Positions 1 to 11,539 of a stretch of 64,000 bases of DNA are shown here, in pieces (the first letter of the stretch is position 1; each line of letters opens with the position of its first letter). Made by a program: the position numbers and the translations under genes. The stretch comes from Berberis thunbergii (taxonomy: Eukaryota > Streptophyta > Magnoliopsida > Ranunculales > Berberidaceae), in NCBI GenBank assembly GCA_003290165.1, contig QNQO01002049.1:99741-163740 (forward strand), read 5' to 3'. The notes beneath the pieces are model-generated. The model did not search any database. It was given only the letters and a program-made list of their open reading frames with translations, and had not been told where the DNA came from.

Positions 1-1425
1 ATAGGTGGCGTGTCATCTAGAGCATGGTGTAGAGAGACCGTATGCACTGTATTGGATGAAGGTCATGGTGGGAGGAACCATTGTTCCGCCATTGTTGCCA
101 GGTGCTATTGATCAATAGGGAAAGCTGTTGGGTTGAGAATTGTGCCTTCTTAAAGATGACATTATTGCGATGACCCCAAATGGATAGGACGACCGCCGAG
201 AATTAGGAAAGCAATTCATTTCTGAAAGTAATATTGGCAGCCGCAGACTCCCATAAGAAAGATAGGAATGAGAATGGAGATTCCCCATTGGTGGTGACAT
301 TACTCCAAACGATTGGGATCGGGGTGAGGAGAACGAACATAGAAAGAAAAGGTGAGTGACATCCTCTTGATGATCCCGGCAAAAAACACATAAATCATCA
401 ATCTACATATGAGTTCGGACTAAGCTAGTTAAGGTGGGTAATAGGTTTTGGGGAGAGTTTCCAAATGAAGAAAAGGGCATTGGCCATGGCTTTGATATGC
501 CATAGTCCTTGTATAATCTTCTTGAAGGTTAAGCATCCAAAAGTTGGAAGAAAGGAGGAGGTTGGTGCAAGGGTGTCCAAGACGAGGGATTTCGTGACAC
601 TTTTGACCGAGAAGACCCCCTCTTGTAGAAGGCCCAGATAAGAGAGTTAGGAGTGTCAGAAGGTCGAAAGACAATGTCAAGGATGTCATTAGCTAGGATG
701 ATTGATTCAACCAATACCGAGTTCCAAGTAATTGGATGTCCCAGAATTGAAACCCAAAGATCAGAATCGTGATGAAGGTTGGAAGTCAAAGGAGAAGAGG
801 TGTTGGTGGGTAGGCAATTAGCCAAGGTAAAGCCAGGTTTAATCCAACAGTCAGTCCAAATGTCAATGTCATTACCGGACCCAATTTGCCACAAGAGGTG
901 GTGCTTGATGGATTGTAGAGAATGTGCCCTTCAAGGCAAAGGAAGCCGAGGGTGGTGCTTTGTGGATCTGAAGTAAACCTTTGTTAGGATAGTAAATGGT
1001 TTTGAGCAGCGTGGTGAGAGAATGGGAAAGGTCTAGAAAGAAAGTTCCAGACATTCTTTGCCATCAAGGCAATATTCTAATGTCTAGCAGAGGGGATGTT
1101 CAAACCTCCTAAGTGGTGAGGTAGACAAATGCGCTCTCATTTGCAAAGGTGACGAGCCTTGCAATCCATGGTACCCTTCCACCAAAAGTCTCTGGCTAGT
1201 TTATTATTGGAGTCCGTGATAGCCTTGGGGAGAAGGAAAGTTTGCATGGTGTACACCAGGATTGAATGGATAATTGACTTGATCATCACCATCCGACCTG
1301 CTTGGGACAAGACTTTTGCCTAACAAGCAGATAACTTGGAGTTAATCTTGTCAGTCAAGAATTGAAAGTCCAAGGCTTTCTTCCTAGATAGCAGAATAGG
1401 TGTGCCCAGATATTTCTCCTGACAA
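1..1425 (-). pseudogene. LINE (non-LTR retrotransposon) reverse transcriptase, C-terminal part, decayed
   Basis: Read on the minus strand, this stretch gives broken frames typical of the end of a plant LINE ORF2. Near 1380-1420 is a KYLGTPIL-like block. At about 1240-1310 a segment reads SQAGRMVMIKSIIHSILVY, the thumb region after the RT palm. Near 850-895 comes MWQIGSGNDIDIWTDCWI, the usual start of the segment before the zinc-binding RT-associated (zf-RVT) domain. Around 330-385 lies a Cys/His-rich CVFC...HLFFLC-like remnant of that domain. Frames are split by stops and frameshifts, so no full protein remains. Family assignment rests on these motifs in the right order. The palm with the FADD box should lie upstream but is absent: similarity ends abruptly at about 1425 in AT-rich DNA. 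The 3' end runs out of the window at base 1. Confidence 0.78.
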
Positions 1426-1964
1426 TTAATTATTATTTCTATGTTATTCTTGGTGCAAGTTTTTTCTTATTCTTTTTAAATAAATACTTGCCAAAGACTT
1501 CATGACACCATTTTGTGTAGAGCATGGACTTAAAGGTTCTTTGTTGCGCCCTTCTATTTAAGCTTATTTTGACTCTCATCCCTTTTTAGTTTTAAATTAT
1601 AGAATGGTCCCTAAAGTCATGGAAGTTTTCAACACCCTTACGTTTTGCTCACGTGATGGGTGGAAAATGACCAAAACCCCCTCACACCTTGTTGCACGTG
1701 TTTGAAATTAACAAAAAAACTTTTAATGAAAACAAAAAATGAAGATTAATATGTTTTATGTAGACCTTGAGAATATCTAAAGGACTGAATTAATTAAAAA
1801 AAAATGTTCTCTAACTATCAACCTCCCCATCCCTTTATGTACATGCCATCCCTTCGTTATGGTATGGTTGTTCTTTGATTAAGGTTTGGGTGTGTTTCAG
1901 AGATCTTTGTGATGATGGAAGAATAAAGGGATGATGATATTCTAGAGAGATTTTGAAGCATTAT
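1426..1964. other. AT-rich intergenic DNA, nothing recognised
   Basis: I see no coding frame, structured repeat or RNA gene between the truncated LINE and the hAT target duplication at 1965. Confidence 0.5.
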
Positions 1965-1972
1965 GTTGCTAC

Positions 1973-2591
1973 TAGGGGTGGGCATTTCAGACCGAAAATC
2001 TGGACCGAATCGACAACTGGACCGATCGGGTCAGTTCGGATCGGTTTTTTATTAATTATAAATTTTTCAGTTTTAAAACTCGGACCGGCCCAAAGTTTCT
2101 GGTCCGAGCCTCGGTTTCCCTTTCTAAAATCCGTCGGGTAACCGGCCCGTCCCATACAAATTTACTGTTAAAGCATCTCAATTTTGTGTACGGGCTTAAA
2201 TTAATTTACTGTTGAAGCATCTCAATCACAGCAACCAAATTTTGGGCCCGGCCCATACTAAATTTTGGGCATTACAATCACAGCAACCATATCTAAATGT
2301 TGTGATTGCTATTACTTATTAATTTACTGTTAAGTGTTGACTAGGCTTTCTCAAATTCAACACTTTGGGCTGAAATTTGAGTTTTATAAATTCAATTGGG
2401 CTGAATTTGGACTTTATAAAATTCAATTTGGATCTTGCTCTTAGGACCAAGTCTGGCCCGAAATCGACCCAAAATTCGGTTAACCGGTCAACTCGGTCCG
2501 GTTTCGGGCTTCATAAACACGGGCTTAAATTTTTCGAGCCAATTTTCGATTTTTACATTTTGGGCTAGTTACCCGGACCTGCCCAGCCCTA
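1973..2591. mobile_element. Non-autonomous hAT element, 619 bp, 8-bp target site duplication
   Basis: The element opens with taggggtgggca and closes with tgcccagcccta, an imperfect terminal inverted repeat. It is flanked on both sides by the exact 8-bp duplication gttgctac (1965-1972 and 2592-2599). Eight-base duplications and this kind of terminus are hallmarks of the hAT superfamily. The interior has no transposase. It is rich in short motifs such as gaccg, cggaccgg and gggcccgg near both ends, in both orientations, which could be transposase-binding sites (inference). Two other elements in this window (15758-16583, 17091-17827) share the terminus but have different subterminal repeats. Confidence 0.85.
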
Positions 2592-2599
2592 GTTGCTAC

Positions 2600-4818
2600 C
2601 AATCTGAAACAGTAAGAATTGAATTTGCTTTAATTTGGTGACTGAGAATGAATTGGAAGGAGTATGGACGTTGGGGATTGAAGACCTCCTTAAACCCTCT
2701 CACCTTTAGTATCCATAGTGGGGATTGAAATTGACTGGGATTCCGTCTCCTAAACCAATGATCACTGCAATGGAGAGAAGTTGTTGGTAATTTGTGATAG
2801 ATGGATGTTTGGATGTGGGGTGGTGAGTTGGTGGTAGTTGCAGAAGATTGTGATGTTGAATGAAGGGAAAAACTGTGGAGGAGAGATTGGAGGTGGTGAC
2901 TAGTGACAAGAATACAAACCCCACAAACAAGACAAAATTACAAAACCTAGACAATCCCCAATCACAATGAACACAAGAGCATTGTAATGCTTAACTTGAG
3001 GTTTGATGCAACGGGTAACCCAACCCAAATATACAACCAACAACAACACTTGTGCTTTCAGGACCGTATTGATTGACTACACCAACAACATATAAGATAG
3101 TGAAATAAAACACTTAGTAGAAGTAGATGTATTGTTATTAATTGCGCCAATTTTGATTGAACTCTAAAGTCTAAACCCAACTTTGAAAAACATCACATGA
3201 AGTTGGGTCTGAGAGATCAGGCTTATATATGAGGTGTCTAATGAAGTATTGGGTTCTAAAGTTTTAATCCAATGTTGTTTGGTTTTAATGCCTTCACAAA
3301 CTTCTGGGTTGGATACAAATCTTTAGGGGTTGCAAACTAGGATGTGGTGAGATTGGGTGGAAGAGATAGGATGGTGAGTTGGGATTCAAAGTAATCAACA
3401 TAGTTGGTGGGCAATGAAGTAGTTAGGGAGTTGGAACATGAAGGTTTGATCAAGGTGAAGGGCCAACCCTTTGTCACAAGGGTTAGGATCAAGTGTTAAT
3501 AGAGAAGAGAAAGAAGGGGGAGGAGAAAACTAAGGTAGGGGTATTCAATTCGGGATTTGAATGGACTTTGAAAAATTTTAAATCTTGTGGATTTTAAAAG
3601 GTTTCCAATGATTTTACAAAATTCACTGGATTTTGATTGATTTTAAATGATTGCATTTTGTAGATTTTATAAAGGTTTATTATGGATTTCTATGGATTCT
3701 TATAAATTCAATGGATTCTTATAAATGTGTTATTAGTCATAGGAAATACTGAAAGAACATCACTTAGATTGTTATTCATGCCAACACAAATCATAAAATA
3801 TCTCTCAAAACATCAATTAAACAATTGTTTGTATGTTAAAAGAATTTTACTTCAAATAAAAAAAATTACACTGAAGATGGTCCAAAAGTAATACAAATAA
3901 CTAATTTACTTCAAATTGTTATCCCTGCCACATCTCCTCCCTTCTTCTTCTTCTTCTTCTTCAATCACCACCCCACCACGCTACCGCCACCTCTCCTCCT
4001 TCTCCCCCTCTTCTTCTTTTCTTCCTCCTCCACTTTTTTTTTCTTTCTTTTTCTTCTATTTTTTTTCTTCTTTTTGCCCTCTCGAAGGTTCTGGCAAGTG
4101 GGGAACCTTTATTAAGTATCATATATACTACTATTGACCGATATACTTGTCAAAAGATTTCTCGGTGGAGATTCAACTTTTCCAAATCCATCCTTCTATG
4201 CATAGTATATATTTAAAGGTTTTTATTTATTTATAATAAGGGTGGATTTAGTATCTTGAGTATGAACTATCATATCAAATATATGCAAAATTAACTAGAT
4301 ATATATTAAAATGAAATTTTAATAACATATATTTTATTTTCAATTATTGTACTTTGCAATGAAAGATAAAATATCAGCTGGCATGGAGTAGCATCAGTAC
4401 CCCGCTTAAAGCATCCAAGAGTCTCCTTAAAAATGCTCCTTAATTAATTAAAATTATACTTTTTAAGGAGCTCCTTAATCTAAAAGTGAATGATTTTGTA
4501 TCTCTATTCAAACAACCTCCATAAGGAAACTCCTTAACTTCTTTTTAAGAAATTTTCTTCCCTTCATTTTTTGTTTGTTTTATTTTTATTTAACTTTATT
4601 TTTCTTAATTTGGACACAATTTCTGATAAATTTAATAAAGTATTATCTCAGTTAATTTTTTTTACTTCTATAATATGTGGAATTAGCCTTTTACAACAAA
4701 CAATGAGAATTTCTACAAGTTGAATATCGAATTTTGTAAATTTTGGAAGACTAAGAGAAATTTGAAAATATTGGAAACATTTTCCTAGAAAAGATATTTG
4801 TGGATGTATTCCATAATG
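2600..4818. other. Gene-free AT-rich spacer
   Basis: No convincing gene. Near 3537-3740 lies a stretch built from repeated variants of tggattttaa and tatggattcttataaat, beginning with ggggtattcaattcggga, which resembles the end of a MITE; no matching second end was found. Near 4395-4560 the motif ctccttaa recurs in both orientations and may be another decayed MITE. From 3930 to 4080 one strand is strongly pyrimidine-rich. Confidence 0.5.
3941..3961. repeat. (CTT)7 microsatellite
   Basis: Seven perfect CTT units, followed by a longer C/T-rich tract to about 4080. The serine-rich frame across it is an artefact of the repeat. Confidence 0.9.
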
Positions 4819-4823
4819 ATTAT

Positions 4824-5389
4824 TAATGCGTCAAAAAATCGTCATCTTGTGAGTTTGACCTGCAAAACAAATGTTAGACTGCCAAGGACCACCTTTTTAG
4901 TGGCCAAAGGCACTCTGATGCTTAAGTCAAGAACTCTGTTGGAAGAAAGAAGTAAATCTGAAAACTCAGTTAAAATTGCATACATGTGTCAAATGTTCCA
5001 TTTACCTTTTATAATGGTCACGGTTAATTCTCTGCATGACTTAAGCATGTGAGGCGTAACAGAAGGAGATGTTTCATGTAACAATCTCGTCCTTAAAGGA
5101 GATGCGTCCATGGAGGCGTAACTCCCTCTACGACTCTTTTTTGATGCAACGTTCTTCTTCTTTATGAGAGAACTTGTATTGGGCCTTGATTTGGGCTCTG
5201 ATCATTTGGACCCGGATCCGGGCCCCGTTTATGTCTTCTTGATGGCTGGCCTTATCCGGGACTCTGTGATTGGCTTTATTCTTCTTGGGCTTTACGAGCT
5301 GGCTTGATATATTGGACGTTATATTCTTGTGATGGGTCTTTATGCCACGTGTATGGCCGTGATCATCGATCTATTTTGATGTATCATCA
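4824..5389 (-). repeat. 3' LTR of element A
   Basis: Matches 12226-12783 along its length. On the element's strand it starts TGATGATACATC and ends near GACGCATTA, where the other copy keeps the canonical GCATCA. A small inverted repeat (ggaccacc...gtggcc, 4886-4905) is shared with the LTRs of B and C. On the + strand the LTR is followed at 5390-5403 by agctactcactcct, the complement of a purine-rich tract, as expected of a PPT. Confidence 0.9.
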
Positions 5390-5612
5390 GCTACTCACTC
5401 CTTAGTTAGTGGGTATGTTCATGTATCCACTAACTGTGTGGTGGTTTTATTTTTGATCTCAATATTACAACATATTTAATGTTTATTCTATCTATTGCTG
5501 CTGTTGTCTCTCCGATGTTCCATCCACCTGTTCGTTTTGTGCATTTTTGGGATTTCGTGCGGTTGTCATGTCTTGCACGTTCTCCTAAGAATGGTCCTGT
5601 CAATGCTCGTCC

Positions 5613-5621
5613 CTATAAAAG
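5613..5621 (+). promoter_or_regulatory. TATA box of the antisense ORF in element A
   Basis: CTATAAAAG on the + strand, opposite to the element's own transcription, 88 bases before the ATG at 5709. Elements B (minus, 28236-28245) and C (minus, 63004-63012) have a TATA box at the same relative place. Promoter function is inferred. Confidence 0.6.
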
Positions 5622-5708
5622 GAGAAGTTTGTGTGTGTCTCACTTCCTTTTGCACCTCCTCATTTTCCAGTTGTTAATTCTTTGATTCCTTGAGTTTGTT
5701 CTGTAATC

Positions 5709-6950
5709 ATGTCTAACTTCAGGGTTTTGAGCGATGATGTTCTTGATGCCTGCGAACCTTTCTTTTTGCCTAAGCGGACAATGCACGTAACTCTGGACAA
5801 CATTCGTCACAATTATTTGTTGCCCACTGATCTAGAAATCGTTCTCCCAGGAGAAGGCGATAGTCTTTGTTGTCCAAAACATGGGTATATTGCTTTGTAC
5901 CTTGGTATGTTCTACTTCGGCCCAACTGGTCCTTAATGATTGGAAAGTAATGATTTCGACTTTAGCAAAGGCTGCCTCAGCTCGTATCCCTAAAATGTCA
6001 AGGTTTTGCATTCTTTGGTGGGGTTTAGCGTAAACCCCAATCGCACCTGTTGTATATGTTCTCCTTCTTGTTTCAAAGACCAGCGAGAAGAGTATAAGGG
6101 TTGGTCGAGGTCTTGGTTCTACGCATCCCTTTCTTCTAATCACTTTAGGCTTCGTGGAAATAAGATTTTGTGATCATTCTAGGAGCCTAAGAAAGTTAAG
6201 TTGTCGTTGTCTTTGGAAGAACATGAGTTCTGCAGTCGCTTTAACGATCTTCCTCGGGTTTCAGTGGAAGATTTTCTCTCTGTGGATGCTATTATTTGTA
6301 GTGGCTTATATTCATCTGGTTAAGTGGACTGCGCTTTCGAAATGACTGTTGCGCGTGTTGGTGATGCAGACATCGACCACCAAGAGGGTTTTGCTGACAA
6401 GTGCGTAGGTCGAGCTGCTTCAGTCGTTGTCCGAGGTTCTGGGAGTGCCTTGAGGGTGCAGTGCATTGAGCATGAGAGAGATGTGAATTCTGCGTTGGCG
6501 CCCTGAGGGAACTCGAGGCTTTTTGTGATACATTTGCCTTTGACTTCGAGACGTCTGAAGTGGAATTGGGCAAGTTGCGATCCCGTCTGGATGTTGCTAA
6601 GAAAGAGTTGTTCGACCAAAAGGCCGAACGTGATGAAATTGTTCGAATCGCTTTGCTAAATTCCAAGTTTGTCGAGACTAAGTCAGTGGTCTTTGCTAAA
6701 CTTACGGATGTTGACAGAGAGTTAGCGACAACCCGGGCTGAGCCGCCCACCGTTACTGAGAAATTGAAGGCGATAAAGGCCGTGGATTAGAAAAGAGTGG
6801 TCAATGGTCGCCACGATTTCTTGGATTTCCTGGTGACGCAAGATTTGGACATGACCCAATACCGTTGCTTTACTGAGCAAAAATTTGATGATGTCGAGGA
6901 AGTTGTTCCAGCTGGGTGATCCGGATGTCGGAGAACCTTCTGAGCCCATG
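5709..6950 (+). pseudogene. Antisense ORF (aORF) of element A, decayed
   Basis: It runs opposite to the element, from just inside the 3' LTR toward the pol genes. The first 75 codons are open. They contain LLPTDLEIVLPGEG and GYIALYLGMF, which match the aORF of element B (LPPDLEIILSGQD, GYIALYSCMF) and more weakly that of C (IPGDLQIV, GFIGLHRGML). After a stop at 5934 the similarity continues in other frames: a GWSRSWFYASLSS block near 6090-6130 pairs with DWSRSWFYSSVNS in B. Between 6560 and 6790 there is a charged coiled-coil-like stretch. The domain looks like the one catalogued in plants as a putative gypsy-type transposon protein (Transposase_28); this is from memory and not searched. Function unknown; dead here. 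Confidence 0.7.
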
Positions 6951-6959
6951 CTGCCTGGA

Positions 6960-7450
6960 AATAATGCTCATGGCATTAATTATTTTTCTTAGTTGTTGTT
7001 TGTTTTTTTTGTAATCTCCTTTATTACAAGATCAATGGAAAAAAATTTATATCGCATTTGTTGTGTGCAATATGTCTAGCTTGTCGGCTTTTACTTGTGA
7101 CATTCCTGGATTATTTCTGACTCGCTCGACCAAATTTTTACGAATGACTTCGATGTTCGACACTCTAGTCATGTAGGAGCTCTGGTTTACGGAATCCGAT
7201 TCTACATTTTGATTATGATGTCGTACATCATAGTCAACATAAAAGCCTAGCTCTTATGTCCTGATACTTTATTACTTCGTGGTCGATTAGGCTAGAAATC
7301 ATTGTTTTATGTTTGACTTGTTCGTCCAGTACATGTATTTGTTTTTGCTCGATACTCTAGCCGTGCTGAGTATTTTCTCAAGTTGGTTTTTTAATCCGAC
7401 TTCCTTATCTTGATTAAATTCTTGTTGTTTCGAATTTGGGAGTGAAAGAT
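6960..7450. other. Non-coding spacer of element A between integrase and antisense ORF
   Basis: About 500 bases with recurring but unaligned words (gactcgctcgacc, gatgttcgacactctag, tcgatactctag). It occupies the position where B, C and D carry tandem repeats. It may be a worn-down array, but I could not define a period. Confidence 0.4.
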
Positions 7451-8690
7451 TTCATTGATAATATTTTTTAAGTGTTCTACATTCCATGGTCGAGGTATCA
7501 TTTCGCCCTTTTTGTTTTCCAACTAGTATGTTCCTGGTCTGTTGATTTTTGTCACTCGGTATGGTCCTTCCTAGTTTGGGTTTAGCTTGCCTGCGCTAGG
7601 TTCCTTCGTGTTGAGTTGGACTTTTCATAGTACCCAGTCTTCAATGTTAAAAGTGCGGATTTGCACCTTCTTGTTGTAATATCCTGCCATACACTGTTGA
7701 TAGGCTGTTGTTTTGATGAAGGTTGCTTCTCGCTTCTTTTCGAGGAGATCCGGTCCAACTCTTAGTGCCTCGACGTTGTCCTCAGCGCAAAATTCTTCGA
7801 TTCAGAATGTTGGCTTCCCGATCTCCATGGGTATCATTGCTTCTGCCATTACGCGAGGGCGAAAGGTGTTTCTCTCGTTGGAGTTTGTTTTGTTGTTCTG
7901 TATGCTCAAGGATGCCGAGTAATTCAGATCTCTATAATCCTTTCGTTGTCTTGAGTCTTTTTTTGATTGCTTTTATGATTGTTTTGTTGGTAACCTTAGC
8001 TTGTTCATTTGCTTGTGGATGAGCGAACGCAGAGAAATGTTGTTGGATATTCAGATTTTCGCATACGTCTTTAACCTTCTTTCCCTAGAATTGCTTCCCA
8101 TTGTCCGTGACGATTACCCTATGGATTTCGAATCTGCATATGATGTCTCTCTAAAGAAACTTCTCGACTTGGGCTTCTCGTATCTTTGTGAGGGGCTCTA
8201 CTTCTACCTATTTGGTGAATTAGTCTACCGCGACGAGGAGAAACTTCTTCTTATCGGAGGTTGGGAATGGTCTTACGATGTCCATTCCCCATAGTGCAAA
8301 TGGCCAGGGGGCTACTCATTGGGATCGGATTTTGTCCCGGCATGTGAGTGTATGGGGCGAATCTTTGACATTTGTCGAATTTGCGATCTAGCTTTTGAGC
8401 ATCCGCTTGCATCGTCGACCAATAATAACCCAATGTGAGAGCTTTATGGGTCAATGTTCTCCCCCCTGCATGGTTTCCGCATGTGCCATGGTGAATTTCT
8501 TGCACAACAAATTCAACATTTCTCGGTGCAAGGCACCTCAACAACGAGCTCGTGGCAGATCTTCTGTATAGTTTTCTATTGATTATTGTGTATCTCACTA
8601 TCCGATTTTGTAGCTTTCTGGCTTCCATTTTATCTGTTGAGAGTTATCCGTTTGATATATACGCTAGGATTGGAGTTTTCCAATTGGTTT
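7450..8690 (-). pseudogene. Integrase of element A, decayed
   Basis: On the minus strand the N-terminal zinc-finger region is at about 8350-8560. It shows the His pair in EIHHGTCGNHAGG, but the first Cys of the CxxC pair has become Phe (KFDKCQRFAP). The core beginning (PMSSPLAICTMG) follows with frameshifts. The C-terminal end at about 7470-7600 still reads EGPYRVTKINRPGTY and IPRPWNVEHLKNII, a typical gypsy integrase tail before the stop. Catalytic Asp/Glu spacing cannot be followed in one frame. Bases 8590-8656 at the N-terminal end were the main donor for filler DNA in the RT/RNase H junction (see 9675-9816). Confidence 0.8.
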
Positions 8691-8699
8691 ATTGATTTA

Positions 8700-9180
8700 C
8701 GGCGCATGCTTTTTCTGATTGGTTTTCAAGTATGGCGCTTCCTTGTGTCATGACGAGTGGGTTGTCATTATCCTTTGTTGTCGAAGCTTCCTTTGCTAGT
8801 TCGTCGGCTTTCTTGTTCTCTGCCCGTGCGCACCATTGAATGGTAGCTTTTCGAAAGCCTTTTACTAGCTCTATGGTTTTGTGGTAGGCTTTCATTCGAG
8901 TATCTTTGACTTGAAATTCGTCATTTAGTTGATTGGCCACCATCTTGGAAGCAGTAAAGACACTATGTCTTTTATTCCCAAGTGTTTTGCTAACTATAGC
9001 CCTGCTATCAATCTTCATATTCGGCTTCATTATTGGAGGCTCTAAAATTGAATTTTATCGCCTTCTCTAATACGATACCTTTCGAGTTGTACAAGACTAG
9101 TCTAGCTCTGCTTCCTACCTCGTTGGACGCTCCATCACAGCGAAAGATCGATCCATCAGTGATTGGTTTGGGCTATTCTT
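8700..9180 (-). pseudogene. Second (archaeal-type) RNase H of element A
   Basis: Minus-strand frames contain a DGAS-type start near 9140, a FNFxASNNEAEYE-like block near 9010-9050, then VFTASKMVANQLNDEFQVKD and a WCARAENKKADELAKEAS end. In the family the DSK motif supplies a catalytic Asp; here FTDSK has become FTASK, so that residue is lost. A frameshift lies between the first and second blocks. A second RNase H downstream of the RT-linked one is a marker of the Tat lineage; fragment D (33570-33990) and element C keep the same domain. Confidence 0.8.
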
Positions 9181-9229
9181 TTTTGTTTTTGTTTTTCGCT
9201 TGTTGTTGCTTCCTGTGAATTCAACAATG

Positions 9230-9660
9230 AAATCTGCTAATCCTGAGCCTTGATAGCGGTTCCAGAGGCATAGCTGATGTTGAAGTCACCGAGTTCTATT
9301 GCCTATTTTACCATTCTTCTCGACAGTTCTGGTTTATGTATTATCGACCGAAACGGTTGTTTGGTCATACCCGTGATTGGGTGTGCTTGGAAGTATGGTG
9401 GCAATTTTTTTGACGACACAATTAGAGTGAGCCACAATTTCTCTATGGCCGGATAATTGATTTCTACATTTACCAACATTTTGCTGATGTAGCACACTGG
9501 TTTTTGTTCGCATTTTTCTTCCCATACCAATGTCAAACTTACCGCGTGATTGGACACAGATAGATATAGGTGTTTTTCCCGTGTTCGAATGTTTTAGTAG
9601 CTTTGTGCTTCCCATGTACGTTTTAAGGCTCTGAAAGGCTTCTTCGCATTCATCATTCCA
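9230..9660 (-). pseudogene. RT-linked RNase H of element A
   Basis: The minus strand shows PVCYISKMLVNVEINYPAIEK followed by LIVSSKKLPPYFQAHPI and a frame ending in LSRRMVK. These are the middle and end of the gypsy RNase H after the RT connection domain. The start is frameshifted, and the join with RT is interrupted by the filler at 9675-9816. Confidence 0.8.
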
Positions 9661-9674
9661 CTCGAACGTCTTGT

Positions 9675-9816
9675 CAGAAAGCTACAAAATCGAATAGTCA
9701 TCAAACGGATAACTCTCAACAGATAAAATGGATAACTCTCAACAGTATGTACCTCTTTCCATTTTATCTGATGACTCTCAACAGTATGTATCTCACTATC
9801 CGATTTTGTAGCTTTC
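9675..9816. repeat. Templated filler DNA inside the RT/RNase H region of element A
   Basis: This 142-bp patch breaks the RT reading frame and is a mosaic of copies from the same element. Bases 9788-9816 equal 8590-8618 (29/29). Bases 9700-9732 are the reverse complement of 8624-8656 (33/33). Bases 9675-9698 are the reverse complement of 8597-8620 with one mismatch. Bases 9741-9759 equal 10236-10254 (19/19). Bases 9730-9745 and 9757-9770 repeat parts of 8623-8649 again. The outer ends form an imperfect inverted repeat (gaaagctacaaaatcg...cgattttgtagctttc). This pattern is what template-switching end joining leaves behind. Confidence 0.85.
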
Positions 9817-10730
9817 AAAATCTTGTCTGAAAGGTAGACACTTGTCTGATGATCTGGAGATGAATCTGTTCAGAGCTGTTATTCTCCCGTTAAGACTTTG
9901 AACACCTTTTATGTTTGTCGGCGACAACATATTGAGAAGTGCTTGTATCAATTTTGGATCGGCTTCAATTCCACGTTGGTTGACCATGTACCCAAGGAAC
10001 TTCCCTGCGCCCACTCCAAAGGTGCATTTCTCCGGGTTCAATTTCATCTTATACTTTCGTAGCTGAGAGAAAGCTTTTTCAAGATCCGCAATGTGGTCTG
10101 CTTTGTGTGAGCTTTTAACAAACATATCGTCGATGTAAACTTTCATCGTTTTGTCGATTTGATCTGTAAACATCATCTTTACTAGCCGTTGGTACGTTGC
10201 TCCCACGTTCTTTAATATGAATGACATTACCCGATAACAGTATGTACCTCTTTCTGTTATGAAAAAGTTTTTTCTTGGTCGGGGGTACATTCGTATCCAA
10301 TTATACCCGCAGTACGCATCCATGAAGCTCAACATTTCGTGCCCGGCAGTTGCATCCATTATTTGATCTATTCGTGAAAGTGGAAAACTATCTTTGGGCA
10401 GACTTTATTCGGATCGGTATAGTCCATGCACACCCTCCATTTCTTTTTCTTTTTCTTTACCAGTACCGTGTTTGCTAACCAATCCAGGTAGTGAGCTTCT
10501 TTTATCATTCTTGCACTGAGTAGTCGATGTACTTCTTCATTTATTGCCTGATTACGCTCTGGGCCCACCGATCTTCTTTTTTGTCGAACTGACTTCTTAT
10601 CTGGATTCACTTGTAATTTGTGAGAGATGATGGATGGGTCTATCACCACCATATCCTTCATTGTCCATGCAAAAACATCTTCGTTATCTTGCAACAGTTG
10701 GATCAGTTCCTTGGTGAGTTCGGGATGAAT
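9796..10730 (-). pseudogene. Reverse transcriptase of element A
   Basis: Two open pieces on the minus strand carry the RT. The first (10694 to 10368) has DVFAWTMKDMVVIDP, the NEEVHRLLSARMIKEA block, LANTVLVKKK and WRVCMDYTDPNKVCPK. The second (10359 to about 9820) has FMDAYCGYNWIRM, FFITERGTYCYRVM and the intact catalytic box VYIDDMFVKS, followed by LNPEKCTFGVGAGKFLGYMV. A stop and frameshift at about 10360 separate them, and filler DNA cuts the end. The motif order and YIDD box are diagnostic for gypsy RT. Confidence 0.92.
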
Positions 10731-10929
10731 CTATGTGCTGATTTGGAATGCCTTTCCACTTCGTTGTCTAGGTAGACTTCGATCGTTTCTTCTTTCGGTT
10801 GTCTGGTGTTAGATCGATCTCGCAGACTAGTTGGAGCCGAGAGTCCGAACTCTTTTCATCAAGCTGTTGTGAAGGCTCTTCCAGTTGTTGCAGTAATTAT
10901 TTTTTATGGGGAGTTTTTATTACTGCAAA

Positions 10930-11450
10930 ATGACAGTCACGGGCCGCTGGTTGATCTCTTTTGATCCTTCCGATACCATTGTCGGTATGACACTTCAGCA
11001 TTGGTGCATAGTGGAGGAGACTGCGGCCATCTTATGTATCCATGGTCTCCCAAGTAGCATGTTGTATGTAGCAGGAGCATGGACGACTAGAAAGTCTGTC
11101 AACAATACTCGCTGCTTTCCTAACTCTCCTGTGACCGGTAGTTGAATCATTCCTAGCGGGTGACGTTGTTTCCCAATGAAGCTCACCATAGATTGATCGC
11201 TAGGTGAAAACATCTCATTGGTGAACCACATCTTTTGAAAAGTTGTCAGGTATAAGAGGTTGGCTGAGCTGCCGATGTCGACTAATACCCTTTTGATTTC
11301 CTACTTAGCTATCATGACCGAGATCACTAGAGCATCATTGTGTGGGAAATTAACCCCGTCTGCATATTCATTTGAGAAAGTTAGAGTCATCTGCATCATT
11401 TTTGCACGTTGTGCAAACGATTCTTGGATTCTGATATTTGTCCGCAAGTC
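10930..11450 (-). pseudogene. Aspartic protease of element A
   Basis: The minus strand reads VLVDIGSSANLLYL near 11255-11300, the retropepsin active-site box with the middle residue changed (DTG to DIG). Then come FLVVHAPATYNMLLGRPWIHKM and STMHQC, the conserved end of the protease in Tat-type elements. Stops interrupt the frame upstream and downstream. Confidence 0.8.
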
Positions 11451-11539
11451 TCGGACTATGCGCTTTCGGGATCAATTGGATTGCTCTTTTTCCTTGGTTG
11501 CGCCGTGCAAGACATAAATTATTTCCTTTACTTGCCCCC

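Noticed and set aside
3916..4137. Serine/phenylalanine-rich open frame
   Set aside because: It is produced by a CTT microsatellite and a pyrimidine tract.
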